Assembly: GCF_002878395.1 (NCBI RefSeq)
Contig: NC_061118.1
Location: forward strand, 124,175,740-124,239,739
From: Capsicum annuum
Taxonomy: Eukaryota; Streptophyta; Magnoliopsida; Solanales; Solanaceae
DNA: 64,000 nt
Direction: 5' to 3'
Every line of letters starts with the position of its first letter. The stretch's first letter is position 1. Positions 1 to 10,901 of this stretch are shown in pieces. A program made the translations under genes and the position numbers. The notes under the pieces are model-generated. The model was given only the letters and a program-made list of their open reading frames with translations. It was not told where the DNA came from and ran no database searches.

Positions 1-586
1 TAATGCGGAATTTCACCAGTCTATTCATGTTATTGCTTAGATGGTTGCTGCTTAGGCTGAGCCAGGTACAACTAGTGCTTTGTCTGCTTAGACCACAAGG
101 GTTGGCCAATTTATGAAGATGGCTCCTCCCACTTTTCTGAAGTAAAGGTGGAGGAGGATCCGGAGGGATTCTTGGATGAAATGGAAAAGATATTATGGGT
201 GATGTAAGCTACCAATGTGGAGGAGGTAAACTTTACATCTTATCAGCAAAAAAATATTTCATATTAGTGGTATGAAGAGTGGAACAGGGATAGAGCTGAT
301 GTGGAAGAATCAGTCTTGTGGGATACTTTTTCTAAGGCCTTCTTAGATTATTTATTTCTCTAAGAGTTGAGGGAATCAAAGATGCAAGAGTTTGTGAACC
401 TCAAGCAGGGGAGAATGTCTGTCAAGGAATATACTTTGAAGTTTCATCAATGGTCAAGGTATGCTCCTGATTTAGCTGCGAACATGCGAACAAGGATGAG
501 GAGTTCACTTCTACATTGAACCAAGATTTGATTTTAGAGAGCAAGACTGCCTTGCTGATTAAAGATATGTACATCTCTAGGTTGAC
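1..586 (+). pseudogene. gag: Element C gag, 5' fragment
   Basis: Retrotransposon gag domain, the structural protein of the virus-like particle. Segments seen in shifting frames: KMAPPTF near 115, a DEMEK-like stretch near 175, FSKAFLDY near 330, and VKEYTLKFHQWSRYAPDL at about 423-476. The parallel stretch in element D (QEYTLKFNKLACYA, near 21925) confirms the assignment. Stops and frame changes are frequent. The left end is cut by the window and the right end by element A at 587. Confidence 0.8.
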
Positions 587-1317
587 TAATACAAGCATGA
601 GGAGCACAAGTATTACAAGTTTTTGTTGAAGGCCTAAGTCCTATATTTGCAAAGTGAATTGAAGACCTTTTGAAGACTTTTTAAACGCCTTGCCCAAGCT
701 CGGGAACTACAAAGACTACAAGGCGCATTTATGAAAATAGATGCGTTTGAGCTTGTTGTGAACTCGGCCAAGGGAGTGTACGCCTTCGCATATGAGGGAT
801 GGCCTTAGGTGCTTAAAAATACACCCAAGGCTGCCCCAAATACACTCTATACCCGCCATCCTCATTAAGGGCAAAGGAGTTCTTTAGCAATACCTTTTGT
901 AATAGACTATTTAAATATTTTCCTTAGTCTTGTTCCTTAGTTAGCTTATTTTGAATGAATATTGTAACATTGAAACACCATTTTCTTCTCAAGAAGAGAG
1001 TAGGCCACTAACTTTGAACATCACAAGTGAAAGATTCCACTTGTGTTGTGAAACAGCTAGAAATGTAAGTGCTTGAGTGATTCGAGTTCCTCTTGTGTTC
1101 GTATAAGAACTTGGTGCTTGTTAATGTGATTTTTAGAAGTTTTAGAGTTTGATACACTCTTTAGTTGCTACATTTTGTATTCTTTTTGTGTCAAGTTATC
1201 TATCTTCTTTATCTTTCAAGTTTGTGTTTGTTGTTTCCGCTTGGTGTCTTTTATGTGTGGGCTATGTTTGAGAGATTGTGGACTATTTTGTGCTCATTTA
1301 GATACTGTTTTGTATCA
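587..1317 (+). repeat. 5' LTR of element A (731 bp)
   Basis: Starts TAATACAAGCATG (ancestral TGATAC, as in the other copy) and ends GTATCA. It matches 4498-4758 plus 13632-14105 along its length: CACAAGTATTACAAG near the start, CTATTTAAA (904-912), and TTGTGTTCGTATAAGAACTT near 1097. CTATTTAAA is the likely TATA box. Immediately downstream TGGTAT (1320-1325) could be the remains of an initiator-methionine tRNA primer-binding site, but only six bases fit. Confidence 0.88.
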
Positions 1318-2400
1318 TTTGGTATTTTTTGAAAAGTTTGGTCATGTTCTTACACTACCAATCTTGGGTTCTTCTAGTTGAAAATAAAAAAAAAGTTGGT
1401 GGGTGTCTTGTGTTTGGCTAAGAAATTGTCCAGATTTAGGTGTTATTTTGCTTGTCATAGTAGCTTCGTGTATTGTTTTTTTGTCCACTAACACACTTGA
1501 GTATAAATTACAAGATTTAAGTTCTTGTTTAGTTGTTGTTGAGGGGTTAGAAGGATTAGCTGTTGCTGTTGTTCATAAGTGTTCTTGTTGTTGTTCATAT
1601 TGTTCTTGAGATGAATGTTGGACAAAAAACTTGTTTGATTTGAAAAAGGGAAGAGAGAGGCAAAGTATTGTGTTTGTATTGGAATTAGTTTCAAGACAAC
1701 ACCAAAGAGGCAATTAAACATAATACCTCCAAATGCTTACTTTCCAAAAGACTGTCATGCCTTTTTAAAAAAGAACCAAAAGTGGAAAGGGACAAAGCCA
1801 AAGCGAAAAGGTGTTTTTCTATTTTGGTGCAAGTTGGTGAAAACGTGATTGACACCTTTGACCTTTGGAAAGAGAGTCCAAAGCCTTGTTTTGTTACTCC
1901 AAAACCAAAAATTCATCACCAACAAACAAGATTAAACAACATAAGTCTTGAAAAAATCACACTCCACTTCAACAACAATATCAACGGCCCAAAAAAATCA
2001 TGGGGCCATGCCAACAACCAAAAAACTCAAGTTCTTGGACATTCATAATTTATTTCCTTGTCTCTACTTGTTTCTTTCTATTGAATCCTACACTAGTTCA
2101 CAACTAGTAACAACCTACTAAGTTATGAACTAGTTTTTGAGTACTTCTTTCGTGTTAAGCGTTACTTGTGGTGCTTTGCTCATTTATAATTCGTAGTTGT
2201 TTTTAGTTCATGGGAATATAAAACTTCTTTAAGTCTTCAAACCAAAATCCAATCCAACTCAAGAGTAGACTCATTCCCAAGTTCTCACAACTTGATAGCC
2301 GGATTACAATACTTGATGGACCAAATGAGGAAGCCGAGTGTGAAGAGTGTGTGAGCGTATTTTGAGCTATCGTTTGCTTGTTTTGTAGGTATAATTGCAA
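1318..2400 (+). other. Leader of element A, no recognised gene
   Basis: T-rich and then CAA/AAC-rich sequence between the 5' LTR and the first reading frame. It holds scattered short frames such as 1782-2048 (88 residues, low-complexity Asn/Lys/Gln-rich), which I regard as leader noise. GCTTGTTTTGTAG ending at 2388, just before the ATG at 2401, resembles a plant splice acceptor, so a spliced leader is possible but unproven. Confidence 0.5.
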
Positions 2401-3330
2401 ATGGAACCCAGAACCTCTAATTCTCTAACCGTGGACAATAATGTTACAAATGTCCTCTTAGCTAGTCTTGAAACTTTGTCTTGAGATGTGGCTAGGTTGA
2501 AGGCCAATGCTGAGAAGTTGGGTTCGGATGTACCCTAAACGAATGAGAGGTTAGAGAGGGTGGAAAGCCAAAGGAGTTCTCAACCTTACACCCCTCAAAA
2601 CACCTCACCTATTATTACTCCCGAGACCTTGCACCATAGGGTGTATCCACCAAGTGCTACAAACCATGTCAACATTTCTCCTAAAGCTGAGAATAAGATG
2701 GACCTAGCCGTTCCTCACTCCACCAAGTTCTACAAGGGTTTGGAACCCAAATACCATCCCTATAAACGAATGCTCCAGTCCAAAATCCTTCAATTAAAAG
2801 ACCCTACACTCCACTAAATCCAATGTCTCCTTCCGAAGCTACACTAACCCGAAAACACCCCATCCAAGTAGAAAAATAGGGAGAGTTAGGATCCAAAGAG
2901 AATGAGGCCAAGACTCAATATGGAGAGTAACATAGTGGTGACATACAAGAAGAATGTGAAGAAAAGAGGGCAAAGAAAAGGGAAACTGCGGGTAGTGAAG
3001 TAGGAAAGGGAAAGAAAAATGTTCTTGTGGGATTTGCCCACAAAGGATCTTTGATACTCACTAACCTATATACTAGTTCTTTGCCTAGAATTTATCCTTA
3101 TTATTTACAGGTTCAAGTTCATATGCTATCAAAGAAGTCTTAAAAAGGGGTTCCACACGATAACATGGGAAATAAGCTAGTGACACCCTTGGCCGAGATC
3201 TCCAATCAAGTGGACTGCCGTGGCATACACCGAGGTATCATTGCTGTACTCTATACTTCCTTAGGCTTGAAATGTTATGATAAGGATATTAGTATCCAAT
3301 GTGAAGTATCTTCGGGTTTACATAGTGTAT
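2401..3330 (+). pseudogene. Element A reading frame 1, gag-like by position only
   Basis: A decayed frame starts at ATG 2401 (MEPRTSNSL) after the leader. It is in frame 1 to the stop at 2815 and then continues in frame 3 from 2823 to about 3330, so one frameshift lies near 2818. In-frame stops look like single C-to-T changes (CGA to TGA near 2482, CAA to TAA near 2536). The N-terminal part (ASLETL, then ARLKANAEKLGSD, then NERLERVES) has the heptad look of a short coiled coil, a Pro/Thr/Ser-rich stretch follows, and then a strongly charged Glu/Lys region near 2890-3020. Position next to the 5' LTR suggests a gag-type protein, but there is no zinc knuckle and no recognisable gag core. Confidence 0.5.
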
Positions 3331-3729
3331 AAAAGTATGAATCATTCCTTTGTAGTTCTCTTATTTCATATGTTGTCAGTTTTCTTTTAAGGATAGTTCA
3401 CTACTCGATCATGTGAGTGATTTGATTCAAAATCCTCAATTTAGTGTTCATTCTTGTAAAATTGACCATGATATTGGACATATTCCTTTGTGCTTGTGTT
3501 ATGGAAACCGTGCTATTAGTTTTGCTTAAGGTAATCATATGCTCGGAAAACTTTTTAATAAAGGTGTGCTTGCTCTTAAGAGAAGACTTCTAGGACACAA
3601 ATCTTTAGTATTGGATGATAGCCTACTAAAAGGATTGGTTAATCTCAGCTTATACCCTTGGTTACACCATCCCTATTATCCCAGAACACTAGTGGGTTGG
3701 GAAAGGGGTTGCCTCTGCTTATGCTTATC

Positions 3730-3850
3730 TTTCCTTGATGATTATCTTATCCCTATCTTTTGTAATGTTCAAACTACGTGTTTCATGATAAAAATAAGGA
3801 ATTTTTGGTTGTATTTTAAAATTTTACCCCCTCGGCAAGATGTCTTCATA
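3730..3850 (+). repeat. Internal direct repeat of element A, copy 1
   Basis: About 120 bp starting TTTCCTTGATG and ending near CGGCAAGATGTCT. It matches 4267-4384 in DNA and in the encoded residues (FLDDYL, TTCFMI, FWLYFK). Confidence 0.7.
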
Positions 3851-4266
3851 CTTGATTCATTTTTATACTACCTCTTTACCTATGATGATAACTATGTTAA
3901 TTTCAAATTTGTATTGTGTAGTGGTAGGAAGTTTGGCGGCTCGTTTCCTTGTTTGCATAATAATGATATGTGGTTGAGGTGGATCTTAAGATCAATAGTG
4001 GCACTATATTTGATGAGGTCCGTTGTAGAGGTAATGAAACAAATGTATCTTATGGTTCCTAAGATAAAGGTAGTCTTACCTTTTCGGTATAGTAAAGCCA
4101 TTAAGACCATTGTAGTTTCCTTATCTCTTGATATTTTTAAGAGCCACTTCCTTTGTACCATTCATGCTAAGCTTTTCATATCACACACCAAGGACCCGTA
4201 GGTGTATTCCAAATGTGAACAACCTTGGCATGATGACTTATGTGATAATTTCGGATTGCACTCCTC

Positions 4267-4384
4267 TTTCCTTGATGTTTATCTTAGCCATGTACTTTGT
4301 GATGCTTGTGGTACATGTTTCATGATCATAACAAAGGATTGTTGGTTGTATTTCAAAAGTGTATCCCCTTGGCATGTCTATATA
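4267..4384 (+). repeat. Internal direct repeat of element A, copy 2
   Basis: Diverged second copy of 3730-3850, starting TTTCCTTGATG and ending near TTGGCATGTCTAT. It encodes FLDVYL, GTCFMI and CWLYFK in the same frame. The two copies are about 540 bp apart. Confidence 0.7.
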
Positions 4385-4484
4385 ATTTGTGGTACTAATG
4401 CTAACCCTCCTATCACGAGGATTGTGTGCTTGGTTTCCCTCTTTTTGGTTTTCCAAAGTATTAATTTGAGGAAAAATTCCTTTC

Positions 4485-4497
4485 AAGATAGAGAGGG
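4485..4497 (+). promoter_or_regulatory. Polypurine tract of element A
   Basis: AAGATAGAGAGGG lies directly against the 3' LTR start TGATAC at 4498, the expected place for the plus-strand DNA primer of an LTR retrotransposon. It has one pyrimidine (T at 4489). Confidence 0.65.
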
Positions 4498-4758
4498 TGA
4501 TACAAGCATGAAGAGCACAAGTATTACAAGTTTTTGTTGAAAGTCCAAGTTTCGAATTTTTAAAGTGAATTGAAGACATTTTGAAGCCTTGTTCAAAGCC
4601 TTGTGCAAGCTCAGGAACTGCAAAGACTACAAGGCGCGTTTATGAAAATGGACGCGTTTGAGATTTTTGTGAACTCGCCCAAGGGAGTGCACGCCTTGAC
4701 ATGTGAGGGCAGGCCTTAGGTGCTCAAAAATATACCCAAGTCTACCATAAATACACTC
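4498..4758 (+). repeat. 3' LTR of element A, left part
   Basis: Begins TGATACAAGCATG and matches 587 to about 847 of the 5' LTR. It stops at ATACACTC where element B was inserted and resumes at 13632. Confidence 0.88.
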
Positions 4759-7497
4759 TGTAACACCTCAAAAGTGGGTCCCGAGACGTCACAGGTGCTT
4801 AGAGACACAAGTGACCCTAAGTTAACGCATCTACTGGCATAAATCAGAAGAAACTTAAATAAATGCATAAAACTGTAAAAAATCAATGGAAGACAACTCT
4901 TTCTCAATCTGATAAATACAAAGTAAGTTCACATGATTACAACTCTACTTTAACAAACAAACTAAAATAAAATACACTGACTCTACTGAATGTCTATAAA
5001 GCCTCTACAAGTATTGGCTATAAATAGCTGGGTTATGACTCCCAACTATCCTAACTCAATATGACTGAATGAAGAAAATATAATACTACACAAACTCTAA
5101 CTGACTTGAGCCCTTGAATAGAAAGGACTCGTCCTCTGCTGGCAGGAAGCTGCAACCTGTCTGATTATAATATGTGAGCTATAACTTTTACCTACATTAT
5201 AAGATAATGTAGCACATAGACATATATGTGGATTAGCACTTTGAGGATGTATTGAGTATATGGAGGTGTATGCATTTAAATGAACAATATCATTACTTTT
5301 TACATAAATCATCCATGCAAATATGAATGACTCACATGGCTTGAATAAATCTGAAATGTAAATCTCATAAATCATGAATGGTGAAACATGTAATATAAAT
5401 CTCATGAGTCATCATACTTAACTCAAAAATCTGTATTCTCCTCTTATTATCATAACTTAGAAGCTAAAGTAATCTTTAAACAATATTTTCAAAACTTCTA
5501 CTTTTATCTTCATTAGAGTAGAACTTCTTTAAAACTTAAGGAACTTTAAGACCATAACACTTTTAGAGACTTTGGGATGTATAACTTTAGAGAACTTAAA
5601 ATATTAACTTTCAAAATATATATATTTTATCTTAAAGAGAGCAGGGAACTTCTTTTGGGAGTTTCTTCTAACCGACATAAACCATGTGACATGACATGGA
5701 GTCCAACGTCTTACCTACGTTGGGGAGAGTTGTTCTACCCTTGCCATCGGAATAGAACTTTAACTTTAGTGATCACTATCTTAACCCACTTGGGGTAAAT
5801 CAGAAACCTACAATGGCTCGTAGTTCTTGGGCATGAGACCTCGGAATCAAGCCCAACTCAGTGCTAAATACTACTCCCATACTTGCTTTGAAATTTTAGA
5901 AACTCCACCTTAAGATAATATAAGGGTCTAAAATGAAGACCAATTATACTTCTTCTTGCTTTAAATCATAGATGATGAATAATGTGGATTCCTATCTTAG
6001 GTTGTTTCAAAGGATCAACTTTCTTTATTAAAATCTAAAAATAGCTATTCATGGGATACTTAAATCATGATCATTCTTGAAATATTAGGACTAACTCTTA
6101 GGGCTTTGAGCCCATCCTTCAAATTCATATCAAACACCATAAAGTTCATGTTTTATAACACAATTTTTCATAATTCAACTTAAAATCTGGAAAATATAAT
6201 TTTGTACATAAATATTCGAAAGTAGACATGTAACTCAATATCCAAATCACTTTAAATCTCAAAATCATGAAATTAGAAACATGGGGTATAAACCCTAACT
6301 TAAATTTCATGGATATCATATCAAAATTCAGAAATTTATAACTTAAAGTAAGTTTTTGGGAACAAGAACGAAAGAGTTGTTCTTGTTGAAACACCACATA
6401 CCTTAGATGATAAACTTGGATGAACAACTTGCTTAAGAGATGATATTTGTACTCTTGAATGAGGGTTTTTGGAGTTCTTGAACTAAGAACTTGGAATCTT
6501 AACCCAACTTGGATAATTAATGGTGAACTTTAGGAGATTCTTGAATTTGGGTGATGAAAGTTAGGTTTTCTAGATGAGAGAATTTGATGAATAAAGGGGC
6601 ATAATTTGCTCAATATCACCCTTAATCCTTTGTTTCTATGACCTGGGTTAAGGGGGAAAAACCCCATTGCCCCTCATTAATTTGAAGCAGAAATTCGTAA
6701 CCCGCATCCCAATTTTGCCCTTCAGCGCGATGTGCTACCATCATGGCAGCTTACTGCCTCATACTAAAATGGCTATAACTTTTCGCTCGGGTATCGGATT
6801 TTTGCAAAATTGGTATCCTCGCAAAGGTAATTCAATTATATACAATTTTTTAGGTATTGGGATGGAAAATTATAGGTATATAATAGGTTATACACGTTTA
6901 AAGTTGACCTTTATAGGATTGAATGCCAAATTTTTGATGAATCTAATGTTCTTAGTTCCACTTGGATCTAAATGACTTCAATGAACATTATTCACCTAAT
7001 AAGAACTTCACATACTTAGGATTAAAGTGATGACACAAGAATTTGAATTGTGCATCAAGAGTATATCAATTACACCTTCACCGTGATGCATTGAAATCGT
7101 GTTAAGCTACCAAAAAGGACGAGTGCGAATTTGCACTCTGGCGCGATGCGGTGCTATTGCATTGAGCCAATGGAAATTGAAAATTGGGAGTTTGGACCTC
7201 TCCGTGATGCACCAATATTGTAAAGGTCCACTAGAATATGACGATTGTCATTTTGGCATCCACCGCGACGTGGTGCATGCCCAGGTGGGACACTGTATTA
7301 CTAAAAATGCTCTAACTTCTTCACCGAGTGCTAGAATTGGGCGAATTTGGCATTGATGAAAAACTTATTCAATTTTCCACATAATAGAATATCTAAATAT
7401 GGAAAATTCAATATGAAATAAAGTTTATTCATTTTCAAATCACACTCTTAACATTCTAGGAATGAATTTTATGCTAGGAAAAACATGGGGTATTACA
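4759..7497 (-). repeat. 3' LTR of element B (2739 bp)
   Basis: Read on plus it starts TGTAACACCTC and ends GGGGTATTACA. It matches 10902-13631 throughout, for example the sequence around AACTTCTTTTGGGAGTTTC near 5647. It contains a CpG/TpG-rich stretch (6720-7300) with repeated GCGATG-type words. Open frames here, such as 7099-7356, are not supported as genes because the other LTR does not keep them open. Confidence 0.9.
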
Positions 7498-7512
7498 ATA
7501 TCTCCCCCTTAG
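7498..7512 (-). promoter_or_regulatory. Polypurine tract of element B
   Basis: On the minus strand it reads CTAAGGGGGAGATAT, directly before the LTR start TGTAATACCCC. This is the usual Gypsy form (AAGGGGGAGA). Confidence 0.85.
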
Positions 7513-10500
7513 GAACATTCGTACTCGAATGTGGATAATTAAGTTGAAAATACTGAGGAATATGAGGTTATAAATTATGATGCACAACTGAATTAAAATG
7601 AATAACTGAATCTTAAGCATACTGAGCTTCTAAACTGAACTACGAGTGCATGAATTCTCATGAAAATAGCTATATGTTTGAGATAGAAACGAGAGTGTCA
7701 ACTTTTCAGTTACTATTACTTTAGGATGGATCTGATTTCATGAGAAAAAGAATGAGAGGTTTATGACAAGAAAACTCGGGGTTTTACAACATGTCCCCCT
7801 TTGGGATCATTCATTCCTAAATGATACTGATTTGGTTGAAATACTAGTAAAAGATAGAGATGATACATGGGATGCTTACGAACTGAATCATGATGTAGCA
7901 TTTGAATTTGAAACTGATGCATACTGCATGAACTGAGCTTTATTCACAAAGTACATAAAGCAAAAATATTACCTCTTGGGATGGCCCTACTTGCAAGACT
8001 TTGGGTAGTAGGACTAAATGGAACGTTAGGAATCTATAGGAGTTTATCTACTTGATCGCTAAATCGAATTATAGGCTTTATAGTATGAATCATACTGACT
8101 GCTCATACTTACATGGAGTATTCTTAACACTTTTCTAAGAAATTCTTATAATATGGCAAGATTTAAACTAGATATGTAAATCACAAGCTAGGAAAGAATT
8201 ACTAGGCTTTAGGCATCGAAACTCCTTACTTTCAAGCTTAGCCACACTTCTAGAATACTCTCTCAACTATACTTTCCCTTTAAGCACCGTACTCATTGAT
8301 TCAACTTATAATCCTCACATGGCCGTTGATATTTCCATCTACTAATGTCTAAACTGAAATAAATCCTCTCACCATCTTCAAGCCTAACTCAAAATTACAA
8401 AATACACCACATAACACTGTAATACTAGTCTAAATCATAAATTCAACACACCCTGAATTTCAAACTCGTACTAGACATTTACTAATGCACAGTGCATTCA
8501 TCCAAATATATAAACATGATGTTCAAGCCTATATCTATAACCACATATGCACTTCTAAATAAACACCTTTCTCATATCCTACAAACATCTATCAAAAACA
8601 ACTTTCATTCATCATTTTTAAGAAGCCACACATAAAATTCCAACTAACCATGGCATATATCAAAACATGGCCTCAATCTTACTTCACACTTACAGCCTTA
8701 GCTAAAATAAGCATACAACAATCTTTCATTAACATAAAACTTTTAATCTCCCTCCGATATAGACAACCGTTCATCACTACTAGAATATGGAAGTCTGACT
8801 TGGTTACTCATTCTAACATCTCCCCCTTAGATTTAAGCCATCACTCTTAAGTCTGTGAACCACTATATAAACTCTAATCTAAACTAAAATCACTTTACTC
8901 TAGAATCTAGGATATAATTAATACACAAGAAACTAAACTTACCCTGAAGGACTATATCTTCATGCATAACACCCAAAGCTAACACCTCCTTCTGAGATTC
9001 AACTCTTAGATTTCTATGGACCCCACTAGTCATCATATAACAAGCTAAATACTCACCAACTTAGATTTTGACACTTAACACGGACATCATCAAGCTTTTC
9101 TAAACCATACTAACTTCCTTCATACTATGCTAATATCAAATTTCTAACTTATAACATCATCAACCTGTAACCCATAAGTTAATCGACAAGGACATTGTAT
9201 ACCACATAGCCTCATTCATACCTATCAATTCAAGGGTACTACTAACCACACAATCTTTAATAAATTTTGAAAATAACGAAGCCCCATCTTACCTTGGTAC
9301 ACCTCTATATCATACCTGCAATATCATACTTGATTACAAATAACTAAACTTAAGCTCTTACATACACTGTTCAAGCCTACTAGATCACTTTCATACAACT
9401 AGCATCACTAAATAAGAAACTTATTACATCCATGTTGATGACCAACCATTGGTCAAACTTAATGTCTAGTGCTAAACATGATTGACAATCCAAACTCACA
9501 TATTATTCTCACTTGGAAGTTATAATACAAGATATCAAGAAACACTAGTCCACTAGAACTCCGTAATAACAATAATCTATCATCATCACATGGCCTATAT
9601 TATTCACAATCCGTTAACACATCCCCCTTTTTCACATCATTACAATTTACCCATCTTCATACCTCAATTACTTTCATAGCTCTATAAATTTTAGTGAAAC
9701 TCTTTTCTTTAACTTCAAGGGAACAACACTTAACCACTAAGTACTTTCATCAATAACCTATACTTTTCTAACACAATAATTATCATCAATGACTTTTTAT
9801 ACTTCAAGCAAACAACAATTCTCCTTAACTAATAATAACTCCTTCTTTACCTTTCACTAACTAACAAACAAGGATATATCACTTCATTACTAGCCCAATA
9901 ATGAGCGAAAATTCAGCTATACATATATATATGTATTTAATACATTTTCCTTACCATCCTTCTTGTCACTACACCTCGAAACTTACACTTCCCACTAACA
10001 CAACAACAACAAGATGAACAACAAGTTGCTAGTGAATCGAAATAGGCCTAACACGGATTTACTAGACTTTTATTTTGTGTTTTGAACATGAAAATGAGAA
10101 AATAACGAAGCAACTATGCTAGTGAATCAAAAGATCCCCACACGGCTTCACTAGACTTTGGATTTTCATAAACATAATGATAAAAAATTACATATTACAA
10201 GAGATAGAAACTTGATACACAATATTCAATGATCTAAGAATACACATCTTGCTTTGTCTTAAATGAAAGACTCATAAGAATGAGGAGATAACTTTAAACT
10301 TGAGGGGACTATAACACACTAGAAGGCTCCTCTCAAGTCATTTTATGAGACTTCTGAAACTTCTTGCTATCAAGCCTAAGAGCATTATTAGGGGAGGAAA
10401 TTGGAACTTGCCAATCATATTACCTTAAGAATAGTACATTGATAGGGAAGTATGGATTATCATTATGGATTCTGAGGAGGAATCTGAAAGAACATATGAC

Positions 10501-10885
10501 TTGGACTTAGTGCACGACTTTTATGAACATAAATAAAGCACTTCAAACTTTGGAACATAAAAACACTGATGGGATACTATATAGCTCGCTTATAGTCCCC
10601 TAACTTTCTGTGGAGACTTTTGAGAAAGCACTATCTGTAAAGATTTAAGCTTGACTATTTCTGATATCTATGAAAAAAGGCAGAGATAGTCTGGATAGAA
10701 AAAGATAAGAATCTATATAAGCTTCTTAGAGGACCTTTCTATAGCACAATCTGAGACTTGAAAGAATGGAGACATTTTCTAAATGGCATGTAGCCTCTCG
10801 AAGAAAAGTACAAATGTCTCTGTACCATTCTGCAAGGCTCTACTAGACATAACTTCATAGAAACCCTAGGATACTTGAACTCTGT
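7513..10885 (-). other. Interior of element B, non-coding
   Basis: About 3.4 kb of AT-rich sequence in which I find no gag or pol motif on either strand and only short shadow frames (for example 8650-8850). Three further purine-tract-like sites lie on the minus strand, near 7791-7803 (preceded by an LTR-end-like CGGGGTTTTACA at 7777-7788), 8819-8830 and 9621-9631. A pair of hairpins lies at 10025-10160. The part nearest the primer-binding site (10200-10880) looks like an untranslated leader. Confidence 0.65.
10025..10160. repeat. Two direct copies of a small hairpin in element B
   Basis: Copy 1 (10025-10070) and copy 2 (10115-10160) share GCTAGTGAATC, ACACGG and ACTAGACTTT. In copy 2 CTAGTGAA (10119-10126) pairs perfectly with TTCACTAG (10147-10154); in copy 1 the second arm is TTTACTAG, one base off. 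Confidence 0.6.
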
Positions 10886-10897
10886 TCTCTGATACCA
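10886..10897 (-). promoter_or_regulatory. Primer-binding site of element B
   Basis: Minus-strand sequence TGGTATCAGAGA, four bases from the LTR end at 10902. It matches the complement of the initiator-methionine tRNA 3' end (TGGTATCAGAGC) at 11 of 12 bases. This fixes the element's orientation. Confidence 0.88.
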
Positions 10898-10901
10898 AGT
10901 T

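Larger units (their letters stand above)
3356..4540 (+). pseudogene. Element A reading frame 2, unrecognised Cys/aromatic-rich protein
   Basis: One frame is open for about 395 codons with only two internal stops (TAA at 3527-3529, probably CAA; TAG at 4199-4201) and ends at 4538-4540. By base composition I would expect around twenty stops, so this is probably former coding sequence. Cys and aromatic residues are frequent: HSCKIDHDIGHIPLCLCYGN near 3450-3510 and YSKCEQPWHDDLCDNFG near 4205-4255. Two copies of an approximately 40-residue unit (FLD.YL, then TCFMI, then WLYFK) lie at 3730-3850 and 4267-4384. The frame runs through the purine tract (QDREG) and a few codons into the 3' LTR. I do not recognise the family. 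By position, next to the 3' LTR, it resembles the extra or env-like frames of some plant LTR elements, but no signal peptide or transmembrane anchor is clear. Confidence 0.55.

Noticed and set aside
1488..1721. Minus-strand Gln/Asn-rich frame
   Set aside because: Low-complexity consequence of GTT/TTG-rich leader sequence.
4238..4579. 113-residue minus-strand frame overlapping element A frame 2
   Set aside because: The plus frame is much longer and shows an internal protein repeat; the minus frame crosses the polypurine tract and LTR start without recognisable motifs. It remains a weaker alternative.
7099..7356. 85-residue open frame
   Set aside because: It lies within the LTR of element B and is not kept in the paired LTR near 13210-13470.
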